64,000 bases of DNA from Polynucleobacter sp. MG-5-Ahmo-C2 (GTDB taxonomy: Bacteria; Pseudomonadota; Gammaproteobacteria; Burkholderiales; Burkholderiaceae): NCBI RefSeq assembly GCF_018687735.1, contig NZ_CP061304.1, positions 1,612,001-1,676,000 of the forward strand, written 5' to 3'. A model generated the notes under the pieces. That model ran no database searches. It was not told where the DNA came from and saw only the letters and a list, made by a program, of their open reading frames with translations. The position numbers and the translations under genes were made by a program. Shown here in pieces: positions 8,705 through 18,976 of this stretch; positions within the stretch are counted from its first letter, which is position 1, and every line of letters starts with the position of its first letter.

Positions 8705-9721
8705 ATGAAGATCGGCCCCCACCTCCTCGCTAACAGACTATTTGTTGCTCCTATGGCCGGGGTTACTGATCGTCCATTTCGACAGCTTTGCAAGCAATTA
8801 GGTGCAGGTTATGCCGTCTCAGAAATGGTGGCTTCCAATGCCTTGCTTTGGAAAAGTGAAAAGACGCAGCGTCGCGCCAACCATGTCGGCGAATTCAAAC
8901 CCATTGCCGTGCAAATTGCAGGCGCAGACCCCGCTATGATGGCTGCAGCAGCAAAAATTAATGTGGATCATGGCGCGCAGATTATTGATATCAATATGGG
9001 CTGCCCAGCCAAAAAAGTTTGCAATGTAGCCGCAGGTTCAGCCTTATTACGTGATGAACCCTTAGTGCAGCAAATTTTGGAAGCCGTGGTTAAAGCTGTT
9101 GGTATTGGACCAGATGCCGTACCAGTTACTTTAAAAATTCGTACGGGCTGGGATCGAGAGCATAAAAATGCAATCGAGATTGCACGTCTGGCAGAGCGAT
9201 CTGGAATTTCTATGCTGACTGTTCATGGTCGGACTAGAGCAGATCTGTATCACGGCGAAGCAGAATATGAAACGATTACTGCTGTAAAAAATAGTGTAGC
9301 TATTCCAGTCGTTGCCAATGGGGATATTCACAGCCCAGAAAAAGCAGAAGCCGTTCTCAAGATCACTGGTGCAGATGCCATCATGATTGGACGCGCCGCC
9401 CAAGGTCGCCCCTGGATCTTCCGTGAAATCAATCATTACTTAGAGACTGGTGGTAAGTTACCAACTCCTGAAATTAATGAGATTCAGGCGATTATGAATG
9501 CGCACCTGCTTGATCACTATGAGTTTTATGGTGATCACATTGGCTTACGCACAGCGCGTAAGCACATTGGCTGGTATTGCAAAGGTTTGCGTGATTCGCA
9601 TGCATTTCGCCAGCGTATGAATACTGCCGATGATTGCAGAACTCAATTACAGATGGTCAATGATTATTTTGATGAGATGAAATCCCATTCGGATCGTTTA
9701 CTTTTTTTAGAAGCGGCTTAA
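8705..9721 (+). CDS. dusB: tRNA-dihydrouridine synthase B
   Basis: DusB is an FMN enzyme that reduces uridine to dihydrouridine in the D-loop of tRNAs. The 338-residue protein starts with LFVAPMAGVTDRPFRQLCKQ, the flavin-barrel signature. NMGCPAKKV near residue 98 carries the catalytic Cys. LKIRTGWD and TVHGRTR are phosphate- and FMN-contacting segments, and ADAIMIGRAAQGRPWIF marks the barrel end. The helical C-terminal RNA-binding domain follows. Length matches E. coli DusB (about 321) with a short extension. A Fis-family gene follows after 41 bp, the classic dusB-fis operon. Confidence 0.96.
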   Translation: MKIGPHLLANRLFVAPMAGVTDRPFRQLCKQLGAGYAVSEMVASNALLWKSEKTQRRANHVGEFKPIAVQIAGADPAMMAAAAKINVDHGAQIIDINMGCPAKKVCNVAAGSALLRDEPLVQQILEAVVKAVGIGPDAVPVTLKIRTGWDREHKNAIEIARLAERSGISMLTVHGRTRADLYHGEAEYETITAVKNSVAIPVVANGDIHSPEKAEAVLKITGADAIMIGRAAQGRPWIFREINHYLETGGKLPTPEINEIQAIMNAHLLDHYEFYGDHIGLRTARKHIGWYCKGLRDSHAFRQRMNTADDCRTQLQMVNDYFDEMKSHSDRLLFLEAA

Positions 9722-9762
9722 CCACAGCCTAGTTATTTTCGTTTTTAGTATTTATTTAATAT

Positions 9763-10002
9763 ATGACCAATAAACACCCTATTACAGAATGCATTGAAAC
9801 ACAGTTACAAAGCTATTTGAGTGATCTCAAGGGTACGCCCCCGACTGATATCTACCAAATGGTTCTGGCTGTAGTTGAAAAGCCGATGCTAGAGCTCGTG
9901 ATGCAGCATGCAAAACAAAACCAATCTTTGGCTGCGCAATACCTTGGCATCAACCGCAATACCTTACATAAAAAGCTCGTTGAACACCAGCTGCTGAAAT
10001 AA
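9763..10002 (+). CDS. fis: Fis-family DNA-binding nucleoid protein
   Basis: Fis is a small dimeric nucleoid protein that bends DNA and activates rRNA and other growth-linked promoters. The 79-residue protein has the expected C-terminal helix-turn-helix: NQSLAAQYLGINRNTLHKKL is the recognition region. The N-terminal arm is shorter than in the 98-residue E. coli Fis, which is usual in betaproteobacteria. It lies directly after dusB and ahead of purH (45 bp). The upstream DNA (TATTTATTTAATAT) is AT-rich with no clear ribosome-binding site, so translation may depend on dusB. Confidence 0.9.
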   Translation: MTNKHPITECIETQLQSYLSDLKGTPPTDIYQMVLAVVEKPMLELVMQHAKQNQSLAAQYLGINRNTLHKKLVEHQLLK

Positions 10003-10047
10003 ATAAAACTTTGCTACACAATTTACTATTAAGACCCATCTGAAAAT

Positions 10048-11628
10048 ATGATCCGTACAGCCCTCCTTTCCGTTTCTGATAAAAATGGCATCGTGCCTTT
10101 TGCTAAAGCTCTCCATGAGCAGGGCATTCAGTTAATTTCTACCGGCGGAACAGCAAAACTGTTGGCTGAAAATAATCTGCCAGTAGTAGAGGTATCTTCT
10201 TTGACTAAGTTTCCGGAGATGTTGGATGGACGCGTTAAGACGCTGCACCCAATGGTGCATGGTGGACTACTGGCACGCAGAGACTTTCCTGATCACATGG
10301 CAGCCCTTAAAGAGCACGGTATCGATACCATTGATATGTTGGTCATTAATCTGTACCCATTCAATGAAACTGTTGCCAACGAAGCATGTTTATTTGAAGA
10401 TGCAGTAGAAAACATTGATATCGGTGGACCAGCCATGTTGCGTGCTGCAGCAAAAAATCATCAAGATGTAACCGTCCTAATCTCTCCTGATGATTACGCT
10501 TCCGTCTTGGCTGAGATGAAAGCCAATCAGAATGTGGTTTCTTATAAAACGAATTTAGCTTTAGCCAAGAAAGTATTTGCACACACCGCACAATACGATG
10601 GTGCAATTGCTAACTATCTTTCTGCGTTGGGTGATGATTTAGATCACAAAGGACGGTCTGCTTATCCGGAAACACTACACCTTGCCTTTGAGAAGGTTCA
10701 AGAGATGCGTTACGGCGAGAACCCACACCAATCTGCAGCTTTCTATAAAGATATTCACCCAGTGGATGGCGCGCTTGCCAACTACAAGCAATTGCAAGGC
10801 AAAGAGCTTTCATATAACAACATTGCTGACGCTGACTCAGCCTGGGAGTGCGTTAAAAGCTTCACAGGCAATACTGGTGGCGCGGCAGCCTGCGTCATCA
10901 TCAAGCATGCCAATCCTTGTGGCGTAGCCGTTGGTGCCACTCCACTCGAAGCTTACCAAAAGGCCTTCAAAACTGATCCAAGTTCAGCCTTTGGTGGAAT
11001 CATTGCATTTAATGTACCGTGTGATGGCATTACTGCTGAAGCCATCTCCAAGCAATTTGTAGAAGTGCTTATTGCCCCTTGTTTTAGCGATGAGGCAAAG
11101 GCAATCTTTGCTGTAAAACACAATGTACGTCTACTAGAGATCCCGCTAGGCACCGCATTCAATCACTTTGATTTCAAACGCGTTGGTGGGGGCTTATTAG
11201 TGCAATCTCCAGATGCTAAAAATGTTCTTCAAAATGAAATGCGCGTTGTGAGTCAAAGACAGCCTACTCCAAGTGAGCTGAACGATATGATGTTCGCTTG
11301 GCGCGTTGCTAAGTTCGTCAAATCCAATGCGATCGTATATTGCGCCAATGGCATGACCCTTGGAATTGGCGCCGGCCAAATGAGTCGCGTTGACTCTGCA
11401 CGCATAGCAAGCATTAAAGCGGAAAACGCAGGTCTAAGCCTTAAGGGCTCAGCAGTAGCGAGCGATGCCTTCTTCCCATTTCGCGATGGCTTAGATGTTG
11501 TAGTGAATGGTGGTGCAAGCTGCGCTATTCAGCCAGGCGGCAGTATGCGCGATGATGAAATTATTGCCGCAGCCAATGAGCACGGTATCGCTATGATCTT
11601 TACTGGCACACGTCACTTCCGTCACTAA
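10048..11628 (+). CDS. purH: Bifunctional AICAR formyltransferase / IMP cyclohydrolase
   Basis: PurH carries out the last two steps of IMP synthesis: formylation of AICAR with 10-formyl-THF, then ring closure. The 526 residues split into an N-terminal IMP cyclohydrolase (MGS-like) domain (about 1-150, with STGGTAKLL and [13 protein letters not shown]) and a C-terminal AICAR transformylase domain (about 200-526). [13 protein letters not shown] near residue 285 holds the catalytic Lys-His pair. The C-terminus TGTRHFRH is typical. Length matches E. coli PurH (529). purH follows dusB-fis and precedes ruvC by 31 bp. Confidence 0.97.
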   Translation: MIRTALLSVSDKNGIVPFAKALHEQGIQLISTGGTAKLLAENNLPVVEVSSLTKFPEMLDGRVKTLHPMVHGGLLARRDFPDHMAALKEHGIDTIDMLVINLYPFNETVANEACLFEDAVENIDIGGPAMLRAAAKNHQDVTVLISPDDYASVLAEMKANQNVVSYKTNLALAKKVFAHTAQYDGAIANYLSALGDDLDHKGRSAYPETLHLAFEKVQEMRYGENPHQSAAFYKDIHPVDGALANYKQLQGKELSYNNIADADSAWECVKSFTGNTGGAAACVIIKHANPCGVAVGATPLEAYQKAFKTDPSSAFGGIIAFNVPCDGITAEAISKQFVEVLIAPCFSDEAKAIFAVKHNVRLLEIPLGTAFNHFDFKRVGGGLLVQSPDAKNVLQNEMRVVSQRQPTPSELNDMMFAWRVAKFVKSNAIVYCANGMTLGIGAGQMSRVDSARIASIKAENAGLSLKGSAVASDAFFPFRDGLDVVVNGGASCAIQPGGSMRDDEIIAAANEHGIAMIFTGTRHFRH

Positions 11629-11659
11629 GCAAGCAAAGATTAGGAAGAATTTAGCTCCC

Positions 11660-12178
11660 ATGCGCTGGATAGGAATCGACCCTGGTTTACGCACTACTGG
11701 CTTTGGCGTGATTGATGTTGATGGTCAAAAACTCACTTATGTAGCTTCAGGCACAATTGAGAGCGGCGATCCAGCCAAAGGATTGCCGGAGCGACTTGGG
11801 GTACTCTTTGCTGGCGTTAAAGAAGTATTGGATACCTACAAACCTCAATCTGCTGCGATTGAAGAAGTTTTCTTGAATGTCAATCCGCGATCAACTCTGA
11901 TGCTTGGTCAGGCTAGGGGTGCCGTGATTGCAGCGCTAGTATCTGCAAAACTGCCTGTTGCTGAATACAGCGCCTTAAGAGTAAAGCAATCCATTGTGGG
12001 GACGGGCCGGGCTGCCAAACCACAAGTTCAAGAGATGGTGAAGCGCTTACTCAAACTCAATCGCGCCCCAGGGCCAGATGCTTCTGATGCCTTAGGAGTT
12101 GCAATCTGCGCTGCGCATCATGCACAAATTCCGCCCGCAATTACTGCAGCTTTGACCCCTAAAAAACGTAGTAAATAA
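11660..12178 (+). CDS. ruvC: Holliday junction resolvase RuvC
   Basis: RuvC is the dimeric endonuclease that cuts Holliday junctions after RuvAB branch migration. The 172-residue protein starts [17 protein letters not shown], giving the first catalytic Asp (D7). The second acid is Glu in AAIEEVFLN (about 68-70) and the last pair is in [17 protein letters not shown] (about 139-143). Length equals E. coli RuvC. A good Shine-Dalgarno (TAGGAAGAA) lies upstream. ruvA and ruvB follow, so resolvase and motor are encoded together. Confidence 0.97.
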   Translation: MRWIGIDPGLRTTGFGVIDVDGQKLTYVASGTIESGDPAKGLPERLGVLFAGVKEVLDTYKPQSAAIEEVFLNVNPRSTLMLGQARGAVIAALVSAKLPVAEYSALRVKQSIVGTGRAAKPQVQEMVKRLLKLNRAPGPDASDALGVAICAAHHAQIPPAITAALTPKKRSK

Positions 12179-12202
12179 AAATTGTCTAAATACATTACAG
12201 GT

Positions 12203-12208
12203 TAGTAT
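12203..12208 (+). promoter_or_regulatory. -10-like hexamer exactly 6 nt before the ruvA start
   Basis: TAGTAT is followed by CTTTAT and then the ruvA ATG, with no Shine-Dalgarno. One of six starts in this window with the same spacing, which would put transcription initiation at or next to the start codon. Inference only. Confidence 0.25.
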
Positions 12209-12214
12209 CTTTAT

Positions 12215-12796
12215 ATGATTGGTCGCATTCAAGGAATCCTCGTTTCAGTTCATCCGCCCCGCCTATTGGTTGACTGCCAGGGTATTGGCTATGAAGTAGA
12301 TGTGCCGATGAGCACCTTGTATCAATTACCCCAAGCAGGTCAAAAAATTACGCTTCTTACCCACTTTCAGGTGCGTGAAGATGCACAACAACTTTTTGGC
12401 TTCGCCACTGAAACCGAGCGGGAAGCATTTAGGCAGCTTATTAAAATTAGCGGTGTTGGTTCAAGAACCGCATTAGCAGTTCTATCTGGCATGAGTGTTA
12501 ATGAGCTAGCTCAAGCAATTGCCCTTCAAGAGGCGGGGCGCCTCACTCAAGTACCCGGTATTGGTAAAAAAACTGCTGAGCGTCTGTGTCTTGAGCTCAA
12601 AGGAAAACTAGCCCCGGACCTTGGCATTACTGCTGGCAAACCTCAGGCATTGGATGCCAATAGCGAAGTCTTGCAAGCGCTCCTAGCTTTAGGCTACTCA
12701 GAAAAAGAAGCGCTCTTGGCACTTAAGCAGATCCCCCCAGACACCTCAGTTTCCGACGGCATTCGGATCGGCTTAAAATATTTATCTAAGACCTGA
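12215..12796 (+). CDS. ruvA: Holliday junction branch migration complex subunit RuvA
   Basis: RuvA forms the tetramer that holds the four-way junction and loads RuvB rings. The 193-residue protein has the OB-fold domain I (about 1-63, opening [10 protein letters not shown]), domain II with two helix-hairpin-helix motifs ([16 protein letters not shown] about 75-90 and [17 protein letters not shown] about 111-127), a linker, and the RuvB-contacting domain III (about 148-193, [14 protein letters not shown]). Length is near that of E. coli RuvA (203). ruvB starts 27 bp downstream. Confidence 0.97.
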   Translation: MIGRIQGILVSVHPPRLLVDCQGIGYEVDVPMSTLYQLPQAGQKITLLTHFQVREDAQQLFGFATETEREAFRQLIKISGVGSRTALAVLSGMSVNELAQAIALQEAGRLTQVPGIGKKTAERLCLELKGKLAPDLGITAGKPQALDANSEVLQALLALGYSEKEALLALKQIPPDTSVSDGIRIGLKYLSKT

Positions 12797-12811
12797 CAAG
12801 CTAAACCCCAC

Positions 12812-12817
12812 TAAACT
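12812..12817 (+). promoter_or_regulatory. -10-like hexamer exactly 6 nt before the ruvB start
   Basis: TAAACT, then GGCAGC, then the ruvB ATG, with no Shine-Dalgarno. This could give a leaderless ruvB message in addition to read-through from ruvA. Inference only. Confidence 0.25.
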
Positions 12818-12823
12818 GGCAGC

Positions 12824-13894
12824 ATGGCAATTCATACAGACGACCTCAGCTCTATTCCCGAAGATCTCCCAGAGGGCAGTGATCGTATTGTGAGCGGTGC
12901 CGCGGGAAACACTGAGGCCGTTTTTGAAAGAGCGCTTCGTCCAAAACAACTTGATGAGTATGTTGGTCAAACCAAAGCTCGCGCCCAGCTAGAAATATTT
13001 ATTAGCGCTACGAGAGCGCGTCAAGAAGCATTGGATCATGTCCTCTTATTTGGGCCTCCAGGTCTTGGCAAAACTACCCTAGCCCACATCATTGCTAGAG
13101 AGCTTGGCGTCAACTTACGTCAAACCAGTGGTCCCGTATTGGATAGACCGGGAGACCTTGCAGCTTTGCTCACCAATTTAGAGGCAAATGATGTGCTCTT
13201 CATTGATGAGATTCATCGCCTCTCCCCAATCGTCGAAGAAATCCTTTACCCTGCGTTAGAAGATTACAGTCTAGACATCATGATTGGTGAAGGCCCTGCC
13301 GCACGCAGTGTCAAAATTGATCTGAAGCCTTTTACTTTAATTGGTGCAACGACCCGTGCTGGCATGCTCACCAACCCATTACGCGACCGCTTTGGTATTG
13401 TGGCAAGGCTTGAGTTCTACACCACTGAAGAACTCACCAAGATCATTAATCGCTCAGCGAGCCTGCTCAAAGCAGACATTGATCCAGAGGGCTCGGTAGA
13501 AATCGCCAAGCGTGCACGCGGCACTCCACGTATTGCAAATCGTTTACTACGCCGTGTCAGAGACTATGCAGAAGTAAAAGGTACAGGAACGATTACGAAG
13601 GCAATGGCTGATGCTGCATTGAAGATGCTAGATGTTGATCCAAGCGGCTTTGATGTGATGGACAGAAAATTGCTTGAAGCCATCTTGCACAAATTTGATG
13701 GTGGTCCCGTTGGGATTGATAACTTGGCTGCTGCGATTGGTGAAGAGCGGGACACCATTGAAGATGTGCTAGAGCCCTATCTGATTCAGCAAGGCTACTT
13801 ACAGAGAACCTCGCGTGGCCGAGTAGCGACACGTCAGGCCTATGAGCACTTTGGCTTAACGCCGCCCAGCGGCAGCGCTAGCCTAGATATTTAA
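12824..13894 (+). CDS. ruvB: Holliday junction branch migration ATPase RuvB
   Basis: RuvB is the AAA+ hexameric motor that pumps DNA through the RuvA-bound junction. The 356-residue protein shows Walker [12 protein letters not shown] (about 75-85), Walker [10 protein letters not shown] (about 125-133), sensor 1 LIGATTRAG (about 168-176), the arginine-finger segment [10 protein letters not shown], sensor 2 around [16 protein letters not shown], and a C-terminal winged-helix DNA-binding domain (about 270-345). Length is standard. Its stop codon overlaps the stop of the convergent tyrS by 4 bp. Confidence 0.97.
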   Translation: MAIHTDDLSSIPEDLPEGSDRIVSGAAGNTEAVFERALRPKQLDEYVGQTKARAQLEIFISATRARQEALDHVLLFGPPGLGKTTLAHIIARELGVNLRQTSGPVLDRPGDLAALLTNLEANDVLFIDEIHRLSPIVEEILYPALEDYSLDIMIGEGPAARSVKIDLKPFTLIGATTRAGMLTNPLRDRFGIVARLEFYTTEELTKIINRSASLLKADIDPEGSVEIAKRARGTPRIANRLLRRVRDYAEVKGTGTITKAMADAALKMLDVDPSGFDVMDRKLLEAILHKFDGGPVGIDNLAAAIGEERDTIEDVLEPYLIQQGYLQRTSRGRVATRQAYEHFGLTPPSGSASLDI

Positions 13895-15123
13895 GCTAGT
13901 GTCACTTTCGCAAACTTGCGTTTGCCTACCTGCACAACATAAGTTCCAGCCTCAATCTTTAACTGCTTATCAGCAACCGTTGCGCCGTCAATCTTCACCC
14001 CACCTTGCTCAATATTACGATTGGCTTCTGAAGTAGATGGCGCCAGTCCTGCAGCCTTTAATAGATTTGCAATCGCCATAGGGGTGCCAGTGAGATTTAC
14101 TTCCGGAATATCGTCAGGTAAACCGCCCTTAGCGCGATGATTAAAGTCTTCTAATGCCTTTTCTGCCGCAGCCTGAGAATGAAAACGCGCCACGATTTCT
14201 TGTGCGAGAAGCACTTTGCAGTCTTTTGGATTACGACCAGTAGCAACTTCTTGTTTCATCAAATCAATTTCTGACATTGGTCTAAACGACAATAATGTGA
14301 AGTAATCCCACATCAAGTCATCAGAGATACTCAGGAGTTTTCCGAACATCTCTCCAGCAGGTTCGCTAATGCCAATGTAATTACCTTTAGACTTACTCAT
14401 CTTCTCAACGCCATCCAGCCCAACCAAGAGAGGCATCGTCAAAATACACTGAGGCTCTTGTCCATATTCACGCTGGAGTTCACGTCCAACCAAGAGATTA
14501 AATTTTTGGTCAGTACCGCCAAGCTCTAAATCACTCTTGAGTGCGACAGAGTCGTAACCCTGTATTAATGGATACAAAAATTCATGAATAGAAATAGGTA
14601 CACCGTTGCGATAGCGCTTAGTAAAGTCATCACGCTCTAGCATGCGAGCAACTGTATGTTTGGCAGCCAACTGGATCATGCCGCGTGCGCCTAATGGATC
14701 ACACCATTCACTGTTGTAACGTACCTCTGTCTTCGCAGGATCAAGCACCATGCTTGCCTGACGATAGTAAGTTTCTGCATTGACCGCGATCTCTTCCGCA
14801 GACAATGGTGGGCGAGTAGCATTACGTCCAGATGGATCGCCAATCATACTGGTGAAGTCACCAATCAAGAAAATGACTGTATGCCCTAAATCTTGTAGTT
14901 GACGTAATTTATTTAAAACAACCGTATGGCCCAAATGAATATCTGGCGCAGTAGGATCTAACCCCAACTTAATTCTGAGTGGGATCTTGGTAGCCTGGCT
15001 ACGAGCCAACTTCTGGACCCAATCGGCCTCAACCAATAGCTCATCACAGCCACGCTTGGTGACTTCAAGGGCCTCAAAGACTTCAGGGGTCAAAGGATAT
15101 TTTTGTTCTGGTTTAGCCGTCAT
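13891..15123 (-). CDS. tyrS: Tyrosyl-tRNA synthetase (TyrRZ-type)
   Basis: Class I aminoacyl-tRNA synthetase that charges tRNA-Tyr. In the 410-residue protein the HIGH-type motif is [18 protein letters not shown] (about 52-69), the tyrosine pocket includes [18 protein letters not shown], and the KMSKS motif is intact as [10 protein letters not shown] (about 236-245). A C-terminal S4 RNA-binding domain (about 345-408, with [13 protein letters not shown]) follows. The HLGH/KMSKS pattern is that of the TyrRZ subgroup usual in Burkholderiales, not E. coli TyrS (which has KFGKT). It is divergent from anmK with 73 bp between the starts. Confidence 0.96.
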   Translation of the reverse strand: MTAKPEQKYPLTPEVFEALEVTKRGCDELLVEADWVQKLARSQATKIPLRIKLGLDPTAPDIHLGHTVVLNKLRQLQDLGHTVIFLIGDFTSMIGDPSGRNATRPPLSAEEIAVNAETYYRQASMVLDPAKTEVRYNSEWCDPLGARGMIQLAAKHTVARMLERDDFTKRYRNGVPISIHEFLYPLIQGYDSVALKSDLELGGTDQKFNLLVGRELQREYGQEPQCILTMPLLVGLDGVEKMSKSKGNYIGISEPAGEMFGKLLSISDDLMWDYFTLLSFRPMSEIDLMKQEVATGRNPKDCKVLLAQEIVARFHSQAAAEKALEDFNHRAKGGLPDDIPEVNLTGTPMAIANLLKAAGLAPSTSEANRNIEQGGVKIDGATVADKQLKIEAGTYVVQVGKRKFAKVTLA

Positions 15124-15196
15124 ACTGATTCGGATGCTGATACAGTGATTTAGTATTTAAATTGTTAAGCATAATTGTCGCATTCCTGAGAACTAG

Positions 15197-16324
15197 ATGA
15201 ACAAACTGCATTCCCTCTACATTGGCCTCATGTCTGGAACCAGCCTAGATGGGATCGATGCCGTTCTAGCCAAGATCGAATCCAACGGAGAAACGAGCAT
15301 CCAAGCAGCCTTCATTACCCCTTTTAGTCCAGAGTTACGTAAAACCCTGTTTGAGCTTCAAAGCCCCGGTAGCAATGAGCTCCACCGGGAGAAGCAAGCA
15401 GGGAACGCCTTAGCCATGGCCTATGCAGAGGCAGTGAACCAGCTATTAAAAAAAGTGGATTTGCAGGCCTCAGATATTGCTGCAATTGGTGCCCATGGAC
15501 AAACGATTCGCCACCAACCTCACCTTGGGGATATGGCCTATACCCATCAGACTCTCAATCCAGCGCTCTTGGCAGAAAAGTCTGGCATTGATGTCATTGC
15601 TGACTTTAGAAGTCGCGACCTCGCAGCAGGTGGTCATGGCGCGCCTTTGGTCCCAGCCTTTCATGCGCAGCAATTTTCTTCAGCAGAAAATTTAGCAGTA
15701 CTCAATATCGGCGGCATCGCCAATCTCACGCTACTTCCAAAGAATGGCGAAGTGACTGGCTTTGATTGTGGCCCAGGAAATATGTTGATGGATGCTTGGA
15801 TACGTGAGCATCAAGGAAATGCATTTGATGAAAATGGTAACTGGGCACTGCAAGGCGAAGCAAATGAAATATTACTTACAAAGATGTTGGCTGACCCTTT
15901 CTTTGGAAAATCTCCGCCCAAGAGCACTGGGCGAGACGATTTTCATCTTGACTGGCTACATGGGAAAATTGGCCGAGATAATCATCATGCTGAAGATGTA
16001 CAAGCAACACTTTTACACCTAACAGCTCACTCGGCACTAGAGGCTTTAGTCCGTCATGCCCCGCAAACCCAGAAGCTAATTGTCTGCGGAGGCGGCGCCA
16101 GAAATAACGCCTTAATAAATTTACTTAAAATTAAAGCGCAGCACTTCTTTACAGTGCCTTTAGAAATTGTCACAAGTGATGCTGTTGGGATTGACCCACA
16201 ACTCGTTGAAGGTCTTGCTTTTGCATGGCTTGCGTGGGCCCATAAAGAAAAACGGCCAGCAAATTTGCCAGCCGTTACAGGAGCGAAGGGCCCTAGAATT
16301 CTAGGTGCTTGCTATCCTGCGTAA
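15197..16324 (+). CDS. anmK: Anhydro-N-acetylmuramic acid kinase
   Basis: AnmK hydrolyses and phosphorylates 1,6-anhydroMurNAc, released during cell-wall turnover, to MurNAc-6-phosphate. The 375-residue protein belongs to the ASKHA kinase fold: the phosphate-1 loop is IGLMSGTSLDGIDAVLA (about 9-25), AAIGAHGQTIRHQP and NIGGIANLT (about 172-180) line the active site, and VCGGGARNNALINLL near the end is the adenosine motif. Length agrees with E. coli AnmK (369). AnmK feeds the pathway that AmgK and MurU complete; a MurNAc-6-phosphate phosphatase (MupP) would be needed in between and is not in this window. Confidence 0.95.
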   Translation: MNKLHSLYIGLMSGTSLDGIDAVLAKIESNGETSIQAAFITPFSPELRKTLFELQSPGSNELHREKQAGNALAMAYAEAVNQLLKKVDLQASDIAAIGAHGQTIRHQPHLGDMAYTHQTLNPALLAEKSGIDVIADFRSRDLAAGGHGAPLVPAFHAQQFSSAENLAVLNIGGIANLTLLPKNGEVTGFDCGPGNMLMDAWIREHQGNAFDENGNWALQGEANEILLTKMLADPFFGKSPPKSTGRDDFHLDWLHGKIGRDNHHAEDVQATLLHLTAHSALEALVRHAPQTQKLIVCGGGARNNALINLLKIKAQHFFTVPLEIVTSDAVGIDPQLVEGLAFAWLAWAHKEKRPANLPAVTGAKGPRILGACYPA

Positions 16325-16336
16325 TTTATTAATTAC

Positions 16337-16711
16337 TTAGGCAGAGAAAGAGGATCCGCAGCCGCAAGTGGTTTGAGCATTTGGATTCTTAATCACAAAC
16401 TGCGAACCGTTGATATCTTCTTTGTAATCAATCTCAGCGCCAACTAAATATTGGAAGCTCATGGAGTCAACCAAAAGAGTTACGCCATTTTTTTCAAACA
16501 AGGTGTCGTCTTCATTCACAGCGTCATCAAATGTGAAGCCGTATTGAAAACCAGAGCAACCGCCACCTTGAACAAACACGCGCAGTTTTAATTCAGGGTT
16601 GCCTTCTTCAGCAATCAAGTCTGCCACTTTTGCAGCGGCACTATCCGTGAACACCAAAGGGGTTGGTGGCTCTGATAGATCTTGTACGGGTTGCGTAGCT
16701 AATTCAGTCAT
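16337..16711 (-). CDS. erpA: Iron-sulfur cluster insertion protein ErpA
   Basis: A-type carrier that delivers [2Fe-2S]/[4Fe-4S] clusters to apoproteins. The 124-residue protein shows the three conserved cysteines of the HesB/IscA family: one in [17 protein letters not shown] (about residue 55) and two in the C-terminal [31 protein letters not shown] opens the domain. The N-terminal extension (about 18 residues) is common in Burkholderiales. A strong Shine-Dalgarno (AGGAG) precedes the ATG. It stands alone between argC and the convergent anmK; ErpA is favoured over IscA because no isc genes are adjacent. Confidence 0.92.
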   Translation of the reverse strand: MTELATQPVQDLSEPPTPLVFTDSAAAKVADLIAEEGNPELKLRVFVQGGGCSGFQYGFTFDDAVNEDDTLFEKNGVTLLVDSMSFQYLVGAEIDYKEDINGSQFVIKNPNAQTTCGCGSSFSA

Positions 16712-16779
16712 GATTTACTCCTAATTCAAAATGCGATTTCCTATTTTAGGCTTTTAATGCCTAGCTTGCTGAAGGGTCT

Positions 16780-17838
16780 TTATGGTGAAACCGCAATCTG
16801 GGTCAAACCCGTTGTCTCAGGCAAGCCAAACATGAGGTTCATGCACTGCACGCCCTGGCCAGAAGCACCTTTCACTAAATTGTCTTCCACCACCAAAATC
16901 ACCAAAGTATCACCGCCACCAGGACGATGAATAGCGATCCGAATGCCATTGCTACCACGTACAGAACGTGTTTCTGGATGGCTGCCAGCGGGCATGACAT
17001 CCACAAAAGGCTCATCTTTATAGAAGGTTTCATAGAGATTTTGGTAGTCCACGCCCTTGCCTGCCTCAGTCAAACGTACATACAAAGTTGAATGAATACC
17101 CCTGATCATTGGGGTTAGGTGTGGCACAAATGTCAGACCAATTTCGTCATGGCCAGCAATTGCCTTTAAGCCCTGCACAATCTCCGGAAGGTGACGATGG
17201 CCTTTAACGCCATAGGCCTTAAAGTTATCGCTTGATTCTGAAAGCAGCGTACCAATCTCCGCCTTACGTCCAGCACCAGAAGTGCCTGATTTGGAATCAG
17301 AGATGATGTGGGTGCCATCGATCAAGTGCTTTCCGCCTGTAGATTTCGGTGAGAGTAGTGGTGCAAGACCAAGCTGCACTGAGGTTGGGTAGCAACCAGC
17401 TAATCCCACCACACGTGCTTTTTTAATTGCTTCACGATTAATTTCAGCCAAACCATAAACGGCTTCAGCCAAAATATCTGGGCAGCTATGTTCCATGCCA
17501 TACCAGTTGGCAAACTCTTTGACATCCTTCAATCTAAAGTCTGCAGCAAGGTCCAAGATCTTGACATTGTTAGCCAGCAATTCTTTTGCTTGCGCCATGG
17601 CAACACCATGTGGTGTCGCAAAGAACACAACATCACACTCGTTTAATTTAGCTTCGTCTGGAGTTGTAAATTTCAGATCAACCCGCCCACGCAAAGATGG
17701 AAACATATCAGCAACTGGCATACCAGCTTCTGTGCGAGATGTAATAGCCACAATTTTTACCTCAGGATGTTGCGCCAATAAACGCAATAACTCCACTCCG
17801 GTATATCCAGTGCCACCAACGATGCCAACTTTAATCAT
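16780..17838 (-). CDS. argC: N-acetyl-gamma-glutamyl-phosphate reductase
   Basis: ArgC reduces N-acetylglutamyl-phosphate to the semialdehyde in arginine biosynthesis. The 352-residue protein has the NADP-binding motif [21 protein letters not shown] at its start and the catalytic Cys in [14 protein letters not shown] (about residue 155). HRHLPEI carries the active-site His. I use the ATG at 17838 because GGAG lies six bases upstream; an in-frame TTG four codons earlier (17850) would put its own start on that GGAG. It is the type 1, full-length ArgC. rpsI ends about 110 bp upstream, separated by a terminator. Confidence 0.95.
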   Translation of the reverse strand: MIKVGIVGGTGYTGVELLRLLAQHPEVKIVAITSRTEAGMPVADMFPSLRGRVDLKFTTPDEAKLNECDVVFFATPHGVAMAQAKELLANNVKILDLAADFRLKDVKEFANWYGMEHSCPDILAEAVYGLAEINREAIKKARVVGLAGCYPTSVQLGLAPLLSPKSTGGKHLIDGTHIISDSKSGTSGAGRKAEIGTLLSESSDNFKAYGVKGHRHLPEIVQGLKAIAGHDEIGLTFVPHLTPMIRGIHSTLYVRLTEAGKGVDYQNLYETFYKDEPFVDVMPAGSHPETRSVRGSNGIRIAIHRPGGGDTLVILVVEDNLVKGASGQGVQCMNLMFGLPETTGLTQIAVSP

Positions 17839-17895
17839 GCCATTCTCCAAAATACCGACTGATGAGTTTTATTGCTTTAAAACCTAGATTGTAGA

Positions 17896-17927
17896 AACAA
17901 AAAGGGCCGCTTGCGCGACCCTTTCGA
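17896..17927 (-). terminator. Rho-independent terminator after rplM-rpsI
   Basis: On the minus strand AAAGGGTCGC-GCAA-GCGGCCCTTT forms a stable stem with a GCAA tetraloop and one mismatch, followed by TTTGTTTC. It lies just after rpsI and before argC. Confidence 0.8.
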
Positions 17928-17950
17928 TAAAACTTAAGCGACTGAAAGAA

Positions 17951-18352
17951 TTAGCGCTTGCTGAACTGCTTACGACGACGTGCGCCATGCAGACCAACTT
18001 TTTTACGCTCAACCTCACGAGCATCGCGGGTTACCAAACCTGCTTTAGACAGAGTTGGCTTCAAAGCGTTGTCGTAGTCGATCAATGCACGAGTCACACC
18101 GTGACGAACCGCACCAGCTTGGCCAGTTTCACCGCCACCAGATACGTTCACTTTAATATCAAAGGTTGTTAGGTGTGCTGTAAGAGCCAAAGGCTGACGA
18201 GCAATCATCCGTGATGTTTCACGAGCAAAATACGCATCGATAGGCTTACCATTAACAATGATTTCGCCTTTGCCAGATTTAATAAATACACGCGCCACAG
18301 AACTCTTGCGACGACCAGTACCGTAATTCCAATTTCCGTAATTAATAGCCAT
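17951..18352 (-). CDS. rpsI: Small ribosomal subunit protein uS9
   Basis: uS9 binds the 16S rRNA head, with its C-terminal tail reaching the P-site tRNA. The 133-residue protein contains [18 protein letters not shown] near the start, [19 protein letters not shown] in the middle, and the conserved basic tail ending RRKQFSKR. An N-terminal MAINYGNW extension is three or four residues longer than in E. coli. It lies 9 bp after rplM in the usual rplM-rpsI operon. Confidence 0.98.
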   Translation of the reverse strand: MAINYGNWNYGTGRRKSSVARVFIKSGKGEIIVNGKPIDAYFARETSRMIARQPLALTAHLTTFDIKVNVSGGGETGQAGAVRHGVTRALIDYDNALKPTLSKAGLVTRDAREVERKKVGLHGARRRKQFSKR

Positions 18353-18361
18353 TTGGTTTCC

Positions 18362-18790
18362 TTAAATCTCTAGCGCTTTTGGCTGTTGAGCCGCATGCGG
18401 ATGAGTAGCGTCGCCATAAACTTTCAATTTCTTGATCATGGCATAGCCTAGTGGGCCTTTTGGCAACATACCTTTCACAGCCTTCTCCAAAGCACGGCCT
18501 GGGAAACGGTCTTGCATCTTATCGAAGTTGGTCGAGCTAATACCGCCTGGGTATCCGCTGTGACGGTAATAGATCTTGTTCAAGCCTTTTGTGCCTGTGA
18601 CACGCAGCTTAGAAGAATTAATGACAACAATAAAGTCGCCAGTATCAACGTGTGGGGTGTATTCAGGCTTGTGTTTGCCGCGTAGACGGTGTGCCACTTC
18701 ACTGGCGACACGACCGAGGACTTTGTCCGTAGCGTCAATCACGAACCATTCATGCACTACCTCATGGGATTTTGCAGAAAAAGTTTTCAT
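18362..18790 (-). CDS. rplM: Large ribosomal subunit protein uL13
   Basis: uL13 is an early-assembling 50S protein. The 142-residue sequence has the family segments [38 protein letters not shown] and [20 protein letters not shown], and ends in an [13 protein letters not shown] tail. Length equals E. coli L13. It is the first gene of rplM-rpsI. The leader upstream is long (415 bp to the next gene) but shows no protein gene. The start has only a weak Shine-Dalgarno (TTGAGAAATC). Confidence 0.98.
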   Translation of the reverse strand: MKTFSAKSHEVVHEWFVIDATDKVLGRVASEVAHRLRGKHKPEYTPHVDTGDFIVVINSSKLRVTGTKGLNKIYYRHSGYPGGISSTNFDKMQDRFPGRALEKAVKGMLPKGPLGYAMIKKLKVYGDATHPHAAQQPKALEI

Positions 18791-18947
18791 GATTTCTCAA
18801 ATTGTTATAGTCAAAAAATTACTCCAACCAAACTACGTCCACCTTGGCCCTGCTTATGTTTGCAAGCTCGCAGATTCTGCAATCTAATTGGTAAAACAAT
18901 TACCGCTGACTGGTTCGGTAATTCAGTAAAGCCTTGAATTGTAACCC

Positions 18948-18976
18948 AAAAAAAACCCAGGAACTAGTCCTGGGTT
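18948..18976 (-). terminator. Rho-independent terminator of the candidate sRNA
   Basis: On the minus strand AACCCAGGA-CTAGT-TCCTGGGTT forms a 9-bp stem with a 5-nt loop, directly followed by a run of Ts (eight As on the plus strand, 18948-18955). No protein gene ends upstream of it on this strand, which is what led me to the sRNA. Confidence 0.85.

Noticed and set aside
17839..17850. TTG start for argC four codons upstream
   Set aside because: The codons overlap the GGAG that serves the ATG at 17838.
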